Numbered from the stretch's first letter, positions 34,866-43,163 are shown. The stretch is DNA of 49,103 bases from Natrinema limicola JCM 13563 (GCF_000337475.1 NZ_AOIT01000025.1:1-49103); one strand, 5' to 3'. The notes: generated by a model not told the origin, from the sequence alone. Translations and numbers: made by a program.

Positions 34866-36044
34866 ATGACTGCGTCCACCATCGTCTCTCGAGGACTCGG
34901 ATATGCCGCTGCGCTGTTCGTCATCCTGTTGCTCGTTGGCCAACTGCTCGGCCAGCCGATCCTACTCGGCTACGTCGCAACCGGCAGCATGGAGCCGACG
35001 ATGGACGCCGGCGACGGGTTCATCGCCATCCCGAGTGCCGTCACCGGTGACGTTCAGGAGGGCGACGTCGTCGTCTTCCAGGCGAGAGAACTCCACGACG
35101 GCGGGCTGACAACCCATCGCGTGGTCGACGAGACTGAAGGTGGGTACATCACGAAAGGCGACGCCAACCCGTTTACCGATCAGGATGGTGGTGAACCGCC
35201 TGTCACCGACGGGCAGATCGTCGCCGAAGCCTTGCAGGTAAACGGCGAGGTCGTGACGATCCCGTATCTCGGAACCATCGTCATGGGCATTCAGGGTGTA
35301 GCGATGGCGGCTGCCAACGCCGTCACATCGGTCTTTGGGATGGCAACGACGTCGTCGAACGGCCTCGGCTCCATGCTGGTCGCGATCGGCGTCGCCCTGC
35401 TCGGCTTTGGAACCTTGCTCGAGCGACTCGGGCCCGCGCGACGCGAGACGACCAGACGGCGCTCGCGCGAAAACGTGCTGGCGTTCTGGACCGTGCTGGG
35501 ACTCATCTTGCTCGTGTTCGTCACGCTTGCGACTGCGGCGATGGTCGTCCCGTCGGGGACCTACGAGTACGAACTCATTAGTACGGAGTCGCCGACCGAC
35601 GATCCACAGATCGTCGAACCCGGTGCGACGACGGAACTCGCCCGGTCGGTCGATAACGCTGGCTATCTGCCGGTGGTCGTCGTCCACGAGGCCGAAAGCA
35701 ACGGGATTAGGGCAGATCCGGGATGGCAGACGGTCAGCATCCGCGGAAGCAGTGAGACGACGGTGCAACTGACCGCACCTGAAGAACCCGGCGAGTATAC
35801 GCGCTCTCTGGGTGAGTATCGCTATCTTGCCGTGTTGCCGCCGTCGCTGCTGGTCTGGCTCCACGGCGTGCATCCGTTCGCCGCGATCGCGGCGGTCAAC
35901 GGTGTCGTCGTTGGCCTCACCGTCGCGATCATCGTTCTGCTGTTTGGCAGCGGCGATATCCGACTTCGATCCGGGCCCGATCACGTGTCGCTCTCGACCC
36001 GGCTCGAGCGGCGGCTTCGTGCGTGGCTTCGCGACCGCGAGTAG
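34866..36044 (+). CDS. Signal peptidase I (S26B type) with extra C-terminal membrane domain
   Basis: A 392-residue peptidase. Residues 1-160 are the archaeal/ER-type (S26B) catalytic domain: a membrane helix, then TGSMEPTMDAGDGF with the nucleophile Ser41, LTTHRVV with His84, and YITKGDAN with the acidic residue. Archaeal enzymes usually stop near 200 residues. Here two more membrane segments (SMLVAIGVALLGFGTLLERL; LAFWTVLGLILLVFVTLATA), an exported beta domain of about 120 residues (YEYELISTESPTDDPQIVEP onward) and two further helices follow. It is probably the dedicated peptidase of the adjacent secreted subunits, like SipW with TasA. The pairing is inferred. Confidence 0.85.
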   Translation: MTASTIVSRGLGYAAALFVILLLVGQLLGQPILLGYVATGSMEPTMDAGDGFIAIPSAVTGDVQEGDVVVFQARELHDGGLTTHRVVDETEGGYITKGDANPFTDQDGGEPPVTDGQIVAEALQVNGEVVTIPYLGTIVMGIQGVAMAAANAVTSVFGMATTSSNGLGSMLVAIGVALLGFGTLLERLGPARRETTRRRSRENVLAFWTVLGLILLVFVTLATAAMVVPSGTYEYELISTESPTDDPQIVEPGATTELARSVDNAGYLPVVVVHEAESNGIRADPGWQTVSIRGSSETTVQLTAPEEPGEYTRSLGEYRYLAVLPPSLLVWLHGVHPFAAIAAVNGVVVGLTVAIIVLLFGSGDIRLRSGPDHVSLSTRLERRLRAWLRDRE

Positions 36045-36195
36045 CTCGGGCCACTATTCTTATGATGATCGATTGCTTCGGGGTACGTATGTATTGTCCC
36101 GATGACCGACCAGTTCGAACCCGAACGGGTCGGCCAGCGGGCGGGTTCGACCGACGAGGCCGAATCGGGGGAGACAGGGACGGTGAACACGACGG

Positions 36196-37380
36196 ATGAT
36201 CGACAGTCCACGACTCGAGTTGGTGCTTGCCAGATCCGGACGGGAGATCGCGATCGTGCTGGCTGTCGTTGGCGTCCTGTCGATCGCTGCGACCGGCTGG
36301 GCCGTCGCGAATCCGGTGACGACGACGACACCGCAGTTCGATGAGGAACGCGTCACGGCTGACGCCGGGACGAGCGCTGTCGTTACCCAAAACGGCACGC
36401 TCTGGACGGAGGGAGAGCGGCTCACCGATAGTCCGGTCTATATGCTCAATGAATCGCCGGAGTTGACGATCCATCCCGAGACGCGGATACAAAACGCAAG
36501 CGGGGGGACGCCTATCGAGGACGGCACTGTCCGTCACGAGCTGGTGCTTCGGTTCGAAGCGGTTCGCAACGACGAGCCGTTCTGGAACGAGACACGGCCC
36601 GTGTTGCGCGAGTCGCCGTCGATCGACAACGGCGTCGCGACGTCGAACGCAACGATCGATATCGAAGCCCTTCGCCAGCGACAACGGCAACTCGAGCGCG
36701 AGGTCACTGGCGTCGGCTCGATCAGATTAACGATGGCGTTTCACACCGAGTACGATACCGGCCGGCATCAGGGGTCGATGACGACGACGACGCCGGTGAC
36801 GATCACGGACGAAGCCTACTGGCTCGGCGGGTCGCTGTCGGATTCCGCAACCCACAGCTATCAAAGCGGCAGTACGCGGACGACCGAGTCTCGGAGTCCG
36901 GCACTGATCGGTGGACTGTCGGTGCTCGGGACGCTCTCACTCGCCGGTGCCGTATTCGTTACCCGCCGGTCGCCCGCGGAGATCGACGCCGCCCGCCGAG
37001 CGGTCCACGAACAGCGCTACGCCGAGTGGATCTCACAGGGGTCGATTCCGATGTGGATCGGCGATCATCACGTCGCACTCGAGACGCTCGAGGACGTCGT
37101 CGACGTCGCGATCGATACGAACGAGCGGGTCGTCCACGACGAGCAACGGGACCTGTTTGCGGTCCTCAGTGACGGCGTCATCTACTACTACACGGACCGC
37201 GGCCTCTGGGAGGAGACTGCCTGGCCGGAGATGGATCTCCGGAGCCAGTCGTCCACCGTGGAGGCTGACGGTGAGTTGCCTCCTGGCGACGCCGCCGAAC
37301 TCGAGGAGATCGACGAGTTCGCGGATGCTGACGATCCGGATGGCTTCGAGGACGACGAGGAGATCTGGAACCAGCTGTAA
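36196..37380 (+). CDS. DUF5305 family membrane protein
   Basis: A 394-residue protein. The start is ATG 36196 (MIDSPRLELVLARSGREIAI), because an in-frame TGA at 36184-36186 blocks anything longer. A first membrane helix (IVLAVVGVLSIAATGWAVAN), an exported beta domain (about 45-220, with ESPELTIHPETRI, HELVLRFEAVRNDEPFW and IRLTMAFHTEYDTG), a second helix (LIGGLSVLGTLSLAGAVFVT) and a cytoplasmic domain (about 260-394) with an acidic tail complete it. DUF5305 proteins occur beside such signal peptidases in haloarchaea as I recall. The function is unknown, perhaps assembly of the exported subunits. Confidence 0.8.
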   Translation: MIDSPRLELVLARSGREIAIVLAVVGVLSIAATGWAVANPVTTTTPQFDEERVTADAGTSAVVTQNGTLWTEGERLTDSPVYMLNESPELTIHPETRIQNASGGTPIEDGTVRHELVLRFEAVRNDEPFWNETRPVLRESPSIDNGVATSNATIDIEALRQRQRQLEREVTGVGSIRLTMAFHTEYDTGRHQGSMTTTTPVTITDEAYWLGGSLSDSATHSYQSGSTRTTESRSPALIGGLSVLGTLSLAGAVFVTRRSPAEIDAARRAVHEQRYAEWISQGSIPMWIGDHHVALETLEDVVDVAIDTNERVVHDEQRDLFAVLSDGVIYYYTDRGLWEETAWPEMDLRSQSSTVEADGELPPGDAAELEEIDEFADADDPDGFEDDEEIWNQL

Positions 37381-37667
37381 CGCTCCGTTTTGTCATCACA
37401 CGGCCGCAGAGCGACGACAGTCAGACATCGATGCCAGGCCACGGATGTGGTGACGCGCCCGCACAGCGGTTTCCGAGCCGTTTAAATGACTTCTTACTGA
37501 ACGATGGCCTCCATCGTTTTCACTGCCCGCGTTGCTGTTGGGAGCCGAAAACTGCCTGCTGAGCAACTGACGGTATACTTTACGGACAGAAAAATACAGG
37601 GCAGTATCACGATCTTATTTTTGGTAAGGCTCAACTTTTATACTGCTGGGGACGTTCGATTCGTAGT
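37381..37667. other. Intergenic stretch with the promoter of the regulator gene
   Basis: No convincing gene. A box TTTAAATG at about 37480 lies 24 bases before an ATG at 37504, but the frame beginning there reads poorly. TTTTATA at 37636-37642 is the box of the regulator starting at 37668. Confidence 0.4.
37636..37642 (+). promoter_or_regulatory. TATA box of the winged-helix regulator gene
   Basis: TTTTATA, centred about 28 bases before ATG 37668, suggesting a leaderless transcript. Confidence 0.6.
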
Positions 37668-37961
37668 ATGGCAGAGACCGACGGGGAGGAGATCGAAGAC
37701 TTGCCACCAAGCGCGAAACTCGTCTTCAAGGTCCTCGAGTACGACGGGCCCTTGACACAGAAACAGATCGTCGAGGAATCGATGCTCTCAGCCCGGACGG
37801 TACGATACGCCCTCGAGCGTCTCGAAGGGATCGGAATCGTCGACGAGGATATCTACTTTGCGGACGCTCGGCAGAGTCTCTATCGGCTCGAAGAGCCGGT
37901 CGCAGCCGACGGGAACGGTGTCGAGGAATCCCCGAAAAAAGACGCCTGCTGTGCGGAATAA
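37668..37961 (+). CDS. MarR-like winged-helix regulator
   Basis: A 97-residue single-domain DNA-binding protein. PPSAKLVFKVLEYDGPLTQK is followed by the recognition region EESMLSARTVRYALERLEGI and the wing VDEDIYFADARQSLYRL, as in MarR/TrmB-type winged helices. The short C-terminal tail ends DACCAE with a vicinal cysteine pair that could sense thiols or metals (inference). It has a strong box just upstream and probably a single-gene or two-gene transcript with the membrane protein at 38007. Targets are unknown, though the neighbouring surface cluster is a candidate. Confidence 0.85.
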   Translation: MAETDGEEIEDLPPSAKLVFKVLEYDGPLTQKQIVEESMLSARTVRYALERLEGIGIVDEDIYFADARQSLYRLEEPVAADGNGVEESPKKDACCAE

Positions 37962-38006
37962 CGGCCGGAACGTCAGGATTATCCCCAAGCGGTGACCGTC
38001 TCCGAT

Positions 38007-38420
38007 ATGGACAAAGCGCGGCTTCCGCGGTGGGCTTGGCTGATGGTCGGGCTGTTTCTCGCGGTGCTGGGTTCGAATCTGCTTAACCTGCTCGTGTTGG
38101 TACCGGCAGTGCTTCCGGAGACGTACCGATCGATTACGGTCATCGCCGCGATGGCACCGGTTTTGATCTACGTTGGCGTCTGGTACGACGAGGAGCGCCA
38201 ACCGTACTGGACGCAGTCGCAGGCGAAAATCGTCGGGGACGTCCTGTTCGTCGTGACAGGAGCGATACTGGGGTCAGCGATCGCACTCGTGGCACTGGTC
38301 GGTATCGGGCTCCCCAGCACGGTGCTGGACATCCTCGCGATGACCGCGGGTTTCCTTCTGGCATGGGGGCTGTTCTGGTGGCGCAATCCGACGCTCTACG
38401 ACGTCGACCTCGAGCGCTAA
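38007..38420 (+). CDS. Small four-helix membrane protein
   Basis: A 137-residue protein with four hydrophobic helices: WAWLMVGLFLAVLGSNLLNL, TVIAAMAPVLIYVGVWYDEE, IVGDVLFVVTGAILGSAIAL and LDILAMTAGFLLAWGLFWWR. The ATG at 38007 (MDKARLPRWAW) is chosen because a TATA-like GATTATCC lies about 25 bases before it; a GTG at 37992 would add five residues. I recognise no family. It follows the winged-helix regulator gene by 45 bases on the same strand and may be its partner. Confidence 0.75.
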   Translation: MDKARLPRWAWLMVGLFLAVLGSNLLNLLVLVPAVLPETYRSITVIAAMAPVLIYVGVWYDEERQPYWTQSQAKIVGDVLFVVTGAILGSAIALVALVGIGLPSTVLDILAMTAGFLLAWGLFWWRNPTLYDVDLER

Positions 38421-38459
38421 CGCCGTTCTCTCGTGTGAGCGTTCGACGGGTGGTCAGTC

Positions 38460-39365
38460 CTACTGGGCTCCCGTCCTGTCGCGACCGGCGATCCCCGGTG
38501 TCGGCGGAACGGTGCGTTTGTGTTCCGTTTCGGCGTATCGCGACGTGATTTCTGCGGCCGTCTCGCGGTCGATTCTGAGTCCGACGATGGCCTCCTCGAG
38601 CGGGCGGCCCTCCTCGACGAACCGATATAGTAAGGGATCGATGACGTCGTAGCGTGCGCCGAGTTCGCCGGCGTCCGTCTGGGTCGCCCAGAACCCCGCC
38701 GTTGGTTCTTTGGTGATGATTCGGCGAGGGAGACCGATCTGTTTGGCAAGCGCCCGGACCTCCGTCTTGTAGCAGTCGCCAAGCGGATGGACGTCGGCCC
38801 CACCGTCGCCGTACTTAGTGAAGTAGCCGAGTAGCCGCTCAGAGCGGTTCGCCGTCCCGAGGACGACCCGTGACTGGCGGTTCGCCGCGTAGTAGGCCGT
38901 CAGCATCCGCAGGCGCGCCGTTGCGTTCCCGAGTTCGTGGTTGCGCTCGTTGGGCCGCTCGTCGTCGGTCGACGGCTCGAGGTCACGTCCGACTGTCTCT
39001 GCGAAACACTCGAGCAGCGGCCGCAACTGGAACTCCTCGAAATCGATCCCCATGCCGTCGGCGATCGTGCGGGCATCACTGACGTGGACGCCGTCGGTCA
39101 TGTGACAGGGCAGCCCCAGTCCGAGGACATTCTCGCTGCCGACAGCCTCGACCGCAAGCGCCGTCGTCAGCGTCGAGTCGATTCCGCCGCTCATCGCGAC
39201 GACGACGCCCTCGGCGTTCGCGTCGGCAACGGCGTCACGGATTGCCGCTCGGATCGACTGTCGAACGCCTTCCAGTTCGACCGTACTCGTGATGAAAGGC
39301 CCGGTGTGGGTCTGTTCTCCGCCGATAGCGGGTCGGCGATCGTTCGCAACTACGTTGCCCGTCAT
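38460..39365 (-). CDS. nadE: NAD+ synthase (NH3-dependent)
   Basis: A 301-residue N-type ATP pyrophosphatase that amidates nicotinic acid adenine dinucleotide to NAD+. SGGIDS at residues 59-64 is the PP-loop. NATARLRMLTAYYAANRQSR, VLGTANRSERLLGYFTKYGD and GGADVHPLGDCYKTEVRALA are the substrate-binding segments of the family, and KEPTAGFWATQTDAGELGAR follows. There is no glutaminase domain, so it uses ammonia. The ATG at 39363-39365 adds a 25-residue N-terminal extension before the conserved domain (TVELEGVRQSI), and a start inside it is possible. It is alone on its strand. Confidence 0.93.
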   Translation of the reverse strand: MTGNVVANDRRPAIGGEQTHTGPFITSTVELEGVRQSIRAAIRDAVADANAEGVVVAMSGGIDSTLTTALAVEAVGSENVLGLGLPCHMTDGVHVSDARTIADGMGIDFEEFQLRPLLECFAETVGRDLEPSTDDERPNERNHELGNATARLRMLTAYYAANRQSRVVLGTANRSERLLGYFTKYGDGGADVHPLGDCYKTEVRALAKQIGLPRRIITKEPTAGFWATQTDAGELGARYDVIDPLLYRFVEEGRPLEEAIVGLRIDRETAAEITSRYAETEHKRTVPPTPGIAGRDRTGAQ

Positions 39366-39555
39366 AGCTTCGTGATCACAACCATAGGCTGTTTTGACGA
39401 AACATTCGTCGCGTATATGTGTGTTCTCCTTAAACAGCTATAGGCCATATACGTTCTGGCGAGACGTTTGGCAATCTCCGGTGTTCCGTATCGGCTGGTC
39501 TAGACTCACGACGTGGTGGATGCTCGAGAAGGTCTGGCTGCTCCGGGTAGCGTTT

Positions 39556-40158
39556 TCACTTCGACGCGAGATACTGGCTGACAACGTAGACGGCACCGGC
39601 ACTGATCGCCGCTGCCGCGCCGACTGCGATCACGGGAATCGGGACGCCGGTCTGTCCGTACGGGTTTCGGGGAGCGGAGTCGATGACCGCCTGGAACGTC
39701 TCGGCGCCTGCGTGGCCGAGCGAGAAGAAGCCGACTGTGAGCAGGATGGCGAATCCGCCGGTCGCCAACCCGAACATCGACGCAACGTCCTCGACGTTCA
39801 GTAACATGTGCGCCTGTGACTCCGAGAGCTGCGGTTCACGGCTCCGGCGAACGATTGCGACCGCGACGAGACACGCTGCGGTTCCGAGCTCGATGCTGCC
39901 GGCGTACACGCCGAGCCAGAGGACGAGCGGCGATGCCCACAAGGGCTCACCGCCCGGGAAGGCTGCTTGGACCGATGTCGGGTAGGTGGCCGTGATCGGC
40001 ACGACGAGTGCGAGCGCGAGCAGCAGGCCGCTCTGGTAGACGAGTTTCTGTGGAATCCGCCGCTTGATCAGCGCGTATCGCTCCACTCGAACTCGTTCGT
40101 ACGTCGACTCGCCAAGGAGTGCGTCCGCGATCGGGTCGTTCGGATCAGTCGAGGTCAT
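39556..40158 (-). CDS. Four-helix membrane protein, divergent from bacteriorhodopsin
   Basis: A 200-residue protein starting at the ATG at 40156-40158 (MTSTDPNDPIADALLGESTY); an ATG at 40200 is in frame. After a 45-residue cytoplasmic tail come four helices: SGLLLALALVVPITATYPTS, SPLVLWLGVYAGSIELGTAA, VASMFGLATGGFAILLTVGF and IPVIAVGAAAAISAGAVYVV. I do not recognise it. It shares a 150-base upstream region with the bop gene, and its TATA box (TATATTTT, 40210-40217 on the plus strand coordinates) overlaps a repeat there, so it could be coregulated with the rhodopsin. Confidence 0.75.
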   Translation of the reverse strand: MTSTDPNDPIADALLGESTYERVRVERYALIKRRIPQKLVYQSGLLLALALVVPITATYPTSVQAAFPGGEPLWASPLVLWLGVYAGSIELGTAACLVAVAIVRRSREPQLSESQAHMLLNVEDVASMFGLATGGFAILLTVGFFSLGHAGAETFQAVIDSAPRNPYGQTGVPIPVIAVGAAAAISAGAVYVVSQYLASK

Positions 40159-40213
40159 CGGTTTGGGCGTGATCGGCCGTCGGTCCAGATGGCCGAACAC
40201 AGGCCGTCAAAAT

Positions 40214-40261
40214 ATACACTCCGATTTCGTGTCCAGCGTTAGAATTCTGGACATACACTCC
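40214..40261. promoter_or_regulatory. Repeat array in the divergent promoter upstream of bop
   Basis: A perfect inverted repeat, TGTCCAG (40230-40236) and CTGGACA (40247-40253), is flanked by direct copies of ATACACTCC at 40214-40222 and 40253-40261. The left copy overlaps the TATA box of the leftward gene. The arrangement looks like an operator for a dimeric regulator. Confidence 0.55.
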
Positions 40262-40294
40262 TGTCTAAGGGTTATCTTCGTTAGGCCCAATCGG

Positions 40295-40300
40295 TATATT
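40295..40300 (+). promoter_or_regulatory. TATA-like box of bop
   Basis: TATATT, about 26 bases before the second in-frame ATG (40323). A GTTATCT at 40271-40277 would instead suit the first ATG (40308). This decides, but does not settle, the bop start. Confidence 0.4.
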
Positions 40301-40307
40301 ATGTGCG

Positions 40308-41048
40308 ATGGTACCCTTAGTCATGACCGCACTAGTCGGTCCAGAATCCCTGTGGCTGTGGATCGGAACGATCGGAATGACCCTCGGAACCCTGTACTTC
40401 ATCGGTCGGGGGCGCGGTGTTCGCGACCCGAAGATGCAGGAGTTCTACATCATCACGATCTTCATCACGACGATCGCCGCAGCGATGTACTTCGCCATGG
40501 CGACAGGCTTCGGTGTCACCGAAGTGATGGTCGGCGACGAGATGCTCACGATTTACTGGGCACGCTACGCCGACTGGCTGTTCACGACGCCGCTCCTGTT
40601 GCTTGACCTCTCGCTACTGGCGGGGGCAAACCGCAACACGATCGCGACGCTGATCGGCCTCGACATCTTCATGATTGGGACCGGCGCGATCGCGGCGTTC
40701 GCAGCGACCCCCGGCACCCGGATCGCGTGGTGGGCCATTAGCACCGGTGCCCTGCTCGCGCTCCTGTACGTGCTCGTCGGGACACTCTCGAAGAACGCGC
40801 GCGCCCAGTCTTCGGAGGTCGCGTCGCTGTTCGGCACCCTGCGCAACCTGGTCATCGCGCTGTGGCTCCTCTACCCAGTGGTCTGGATCCTCGGCACTGA
40901 AGGGACGCTCGGTATCCTTCCGCTGTACTGGGAGACGGCCGCGTTCATGGTGCTCGACCTCTCGGCCAAGGTCGGCTTCGGCGTGGTCCTGCTCCGGAGC
41001 CGCTCCGTCCTGGAACGGGCCGTCACGCCGTCCGCTGCGGCCGCATGA
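40308..41048 (+). CDS. bop: Bacteriorhodopsin (deltarhodopsin-like), light-driven proton pump
   Basis: A seven-helix retinal protein of 246 residues from ATG 40308, or 241 from ATG 40323, where the spacing to TATATT fits a leaderless message. YWARYADWLFTTPLLLLDLS carries the proton-pump residues: Arg, Asp89 (acceptor, D85 in H. salinarum), and Asp100 (donor, D96). Glu198 and Glu209 (TEG, WET) are the proton-release pair, and Lys221 in LDLSAKVGFG binds retinal. As I recall, the sequence is very close to deltarhodopsin of Haloterrigena. It sits in the cytoplasmic membrane. Retinal supply is encoded downstream (lycopene cyclase, Brp). Confidence 0.97.
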   Translation: MVPLVMTALVGPESLWLWIGTIGMTLGTLYFIGRGRGVRDPKMQEFYIITIFITTIAAAMYFAMATGFGVTEVMVGDEMLTIYWARYADWLFTTPLLLLDLSLLAGANRNTIATLIGLDIFMIGTGAIAAFAATPGTRIAWWAISTGALLALLYVLVGTLSKNARAQSSEVASLFGTLRNLVIALWLLYPVVWILGTEGTLGILPLYWETAAFMVLDLSAKVGFGVVLLRSRSVLERAVTPSAAAA

Positions 41049-41332
41049 CGACCCAGCAGGACGCTTCCCGACGACCGCCGGCGTAACGGCCGATTACGGA
41101 GCCAACGCCGTTTCGACCGATCGTCGTCCTGCGCGAACGGTTCAGTGAGCATGGACATCCCGTGATCGAGTCGGACACGAACGCTCGAAACAGCCGAGTG
41201 CGACGCCACGTACTGCTCGGCTCTCGATATGACCGCAGCGCTGGTCGCCCACCGCATGCTGACCGCTCAGCACCCATGATGTTCCGCATCGGGACGGACA
41301 CCTGTTTATGGGTAATGATGGTGCAGTAACGT
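41049..41332. other. Gap between the two rhodopsin genes
   Basis: No gene seen. It ends with the promoter of the halorhodopsin gene (TTTATG at 41305-41310). No recognisable Bat-type site was found here. Confidence 0.4.
41305..41310 (+). promoter_or_regulatory. TATA box of hop
   Basis: TTTATG, centred about 26 bases before GTG 41333 and 32 before ATG 41339; fits leaderless transcription from this region. Confidence 0.55.
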
Positions 41333-42214
41333 GTGCGCATGCAGTCACTTATCGCGTCCGCGCCCGCCGTAGGGGCACACGCGCTCCAAACCGGCCCGAC
41401 AGACGCGGAACTGTTCGAGTACGTCTTCGGTGGCGGCAACACCCTACTCGCGCTGTCGTTCGTCGTCAACATCGCCCTCGCCGGGCTCACGATCCTCGGA
41501 ATCGTCTATCTCGGACGGTCGCTTACCGATCCACGATCGAAGGCGATCGCGACCGCGCTGTTGCTGATCTCGGTCGTCTCGATCTCGAGTTATACCGGCC
41601 TCACGTCAGGGCTTACACTGAGCGTCATCGAGATGCCGGCGGGCCACCCGGCCGCGGGTGCGACGACGGCCGGCGAGAGCGGCGTGCTGGTGATGTGGGG
41701 TCGGTACCTCACGTGGACCTTTTCCACACCGTTCATTCTGATCGCGCTTGGGCTGATCGCCGGGTCGAACTGGACGAAGATCCTCACGACCTGTGCGTTT
41801 ACGATCGCGATGTGTGTCACCGGCCTGGCGGCCGCCCTAACGACGTCCTCGCTGGTGCTGCGCTGGTGGTGGTTCGTGCTATCGTCGACCTTCTTCCTCG
41901 TGATCGTGTACGTCATCCTCGTCGACTGGACCGCCGAAGCCGAGCGGACGGGGACGTCGGACCTGTTCCGGACGCTCAAACTCCTCACCGTCGTCGGCTG
42001 GTTCGGCTATCCGATCCTCTGGGCGCTCGGGGTCGAAGGGATCGCGATCTTAGACGTCGCGATCACCTCGTGGGGCTACAGCATCCTCGATGTCATCACG
42101 AAGTACGTCGTGACGTTCCTCGCTCTGTCCTATATCGTCGACGAACCGGAGTCGATCACCGGCGGCTCGGACTACGGTGCTACCCTCCCCGGGTCCAGGG
42201 TGTCGGACGACTGA
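41333..42214 (+). CDS. hop: Halorhodopsin, light-driven chloride pump
   Basis: A 293-residue seven-helix protein starting at GTG 41333 or ATG 41339. The pump motif is WGRYLTWTFSTPFILIALGL: Arg124, Thr127 in place of the bacteriorhodopsin acceptor Asp, and Ser131, which together bind chloride next to the Schiff base. The retinal lysine is Lys257 in LDVITKYVVTF. AMCVTGLAAALTTSS and WALGVEGIAILDV are also diagnostic. It moves chloride inward under orange/green light, keeping osmotic balance in brine. It follows bop on the same strand with its own promoter, so the two pumps are probably separately expressed. Confidence 0.97.
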   Translation: MRMQSLIASAPAVGAHALQTGPTDAELFEYVFGGGNTLLALSFVVNIALAGLTILGIVYLGRSLTDPRSKAIATALLLISVVSISSYTGLTSGLTLSVIEMPAGHPAAGATTAGESGVLVMWGRYLTWTFSTPFILIALGLIAGSNWTKILTTCAFTIAMCVTGLAAALTTSSLVLRWWWFVLSSTFFLVIVYVILVDWTAEAERTGTSDLFRTLKLLTVVGWFGYPILWALGVEGIAILDVAITSWGYSILDVITKYVVTFLALSYIVDEPESITGGSDYGATLPGSRVSDD

Positions 42215-42282
42215 TCGTCCCGGTCCTCGGTCGGTTCGGGTTCCATGTCGGCACCGGCGCGCCGTCTCGCGCCCTGACCTGG

Positions 42283-42297
42283 CCTAACCAGTTCGGA
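42283..42297 (+). promoter_or_regulatory. Possible Bat-like activator site upstream of crtY
   Basis: The 15-base stretch from 42283 includes CCTAACCAGTT, which resembles, with mismatches, the ACC...GTTAGG upstream activator sequence of H. salinarum bop. A weak resemblance only. Confidence 0.2.
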
Positions 42298-42380
42298 TTT
42301 GGGGCTTTGTCGGTACCGACCCTAGCACGACCACGGAGCCCGCTCTCTGCAAAGAACCGACGAGACACGCTGCCACGCTC

Positions 42381-43163
42381 ATGACCGTTCCACTCACGTA
42401 CTTCGGCGTTCACCTGACGTTCATCCTCCCGCCACTTTTGATTCTGGGCTGGCTCGCGCGCCGACGCGATCGGGCCTGGTGGGGCGTACGGCCGCTCTCC
42501 GGACTCGCCATCATGATCGGCCTCGCCGTCGTCTACACGACGCCGTTGACGAATCACCTGATCCCTGCGGGTGTCTGGTGGTACGGCGAGGGTGCGGTTA
42601 TCGCGACGATCTGGCACACGCCGATCGAGGAGTATACCTTCTTCATCCTTCAGCCGATGCTGACCGCGTTCTGGTTGTTCCAGCTGCCGGCAACCGCCGA
42701 TCGATCGCTGGCGATCCCCCTCACACACCGGCTGCTCGGCGTCGGGGGCGGCCTGTCGATCGCTGGCGTCGGCTTGTTGTTGACCGCCAACAGCTCGACG
42801 TACTATCTCGGATGGCTGTTGCTCTGGGCTGGGCCGATCCTCGCCATCCAGTGGGGATTCGGTCTCACGTACCTCTGGGCCGTCCGTCGACCGCTGGTGG
42901 CTGCGATCGCCGTCCCGACGATTTACCTCTGGGTCGTCGATCGCGTCGCGATCGAACTCGGCATCTGGGTCATCTCGGACGCCCACACGATCGGCTTCGC
43001 GCCTCTGGGACTCCCAGTCGAGGAGGCGCTGTTCTTTCTCGTAACCAATCTCTTCCTCGTGCAGGGACTCGTCATGTACGTGTGGCTACTCGAGCGCGTC
43101 CACGAACTCCCGTCTCTCACCAGGGTGGCGACCCGACTCGCCGCACGCTCCGATGAGCGGTGA
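42381..43163 (+). CDS. crtY: Lycopene beta-cyclase
   Basis: A 260-residue protein with about seven helices, the fused archaeal CrtY/CarRA-type cyclase made of two related halves. TPIEEYTFFILQPMLTAFWL in the first half and LPVEEALFFLVTNLFLVQGL in the second are the two PxEE(Y/A)xFF repeats, and WWYGEGA and YLWVVDRVAIELGIW occupy equivalent places. It converts lycopene to beta-carotene in the membrane. Its stop overlaps the start of the downstream Brp gene by 11 bases, so the two enzymes are translated from one message. Confidence 0.93.
   Translation: MTVPLTYFGVHLTFILPPLLILGWLARRRDRAWWGVRPLSGLAIMIGLAVVYTTPLTNHLIPAGVWWYGEGAVIATIWHTPIEEYTFFILQPMLTAFWLFQLPATADRSLAIPLTHRLLGVGGGLSIAGVGLLLTANSSTYYLGWLLLWAGPILAIQWGFGLTYLWAVRRPLVAAIAVPTIYLWVVDRVAIELGIWVISDAHTIGFAPLGLPVEEALFFLVTNLFLVQGLVMYVWLLERVHELPSLTRVATRLAARSDER

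Noticed and set aside
37504-37755. An 83-codon frame with a TTTAAATG box 24 bases upstream
   Set aside because: The box is good, but the protein turns into Arg/Ser-rich out-of-frame sequence overlapping the real regulator gene.
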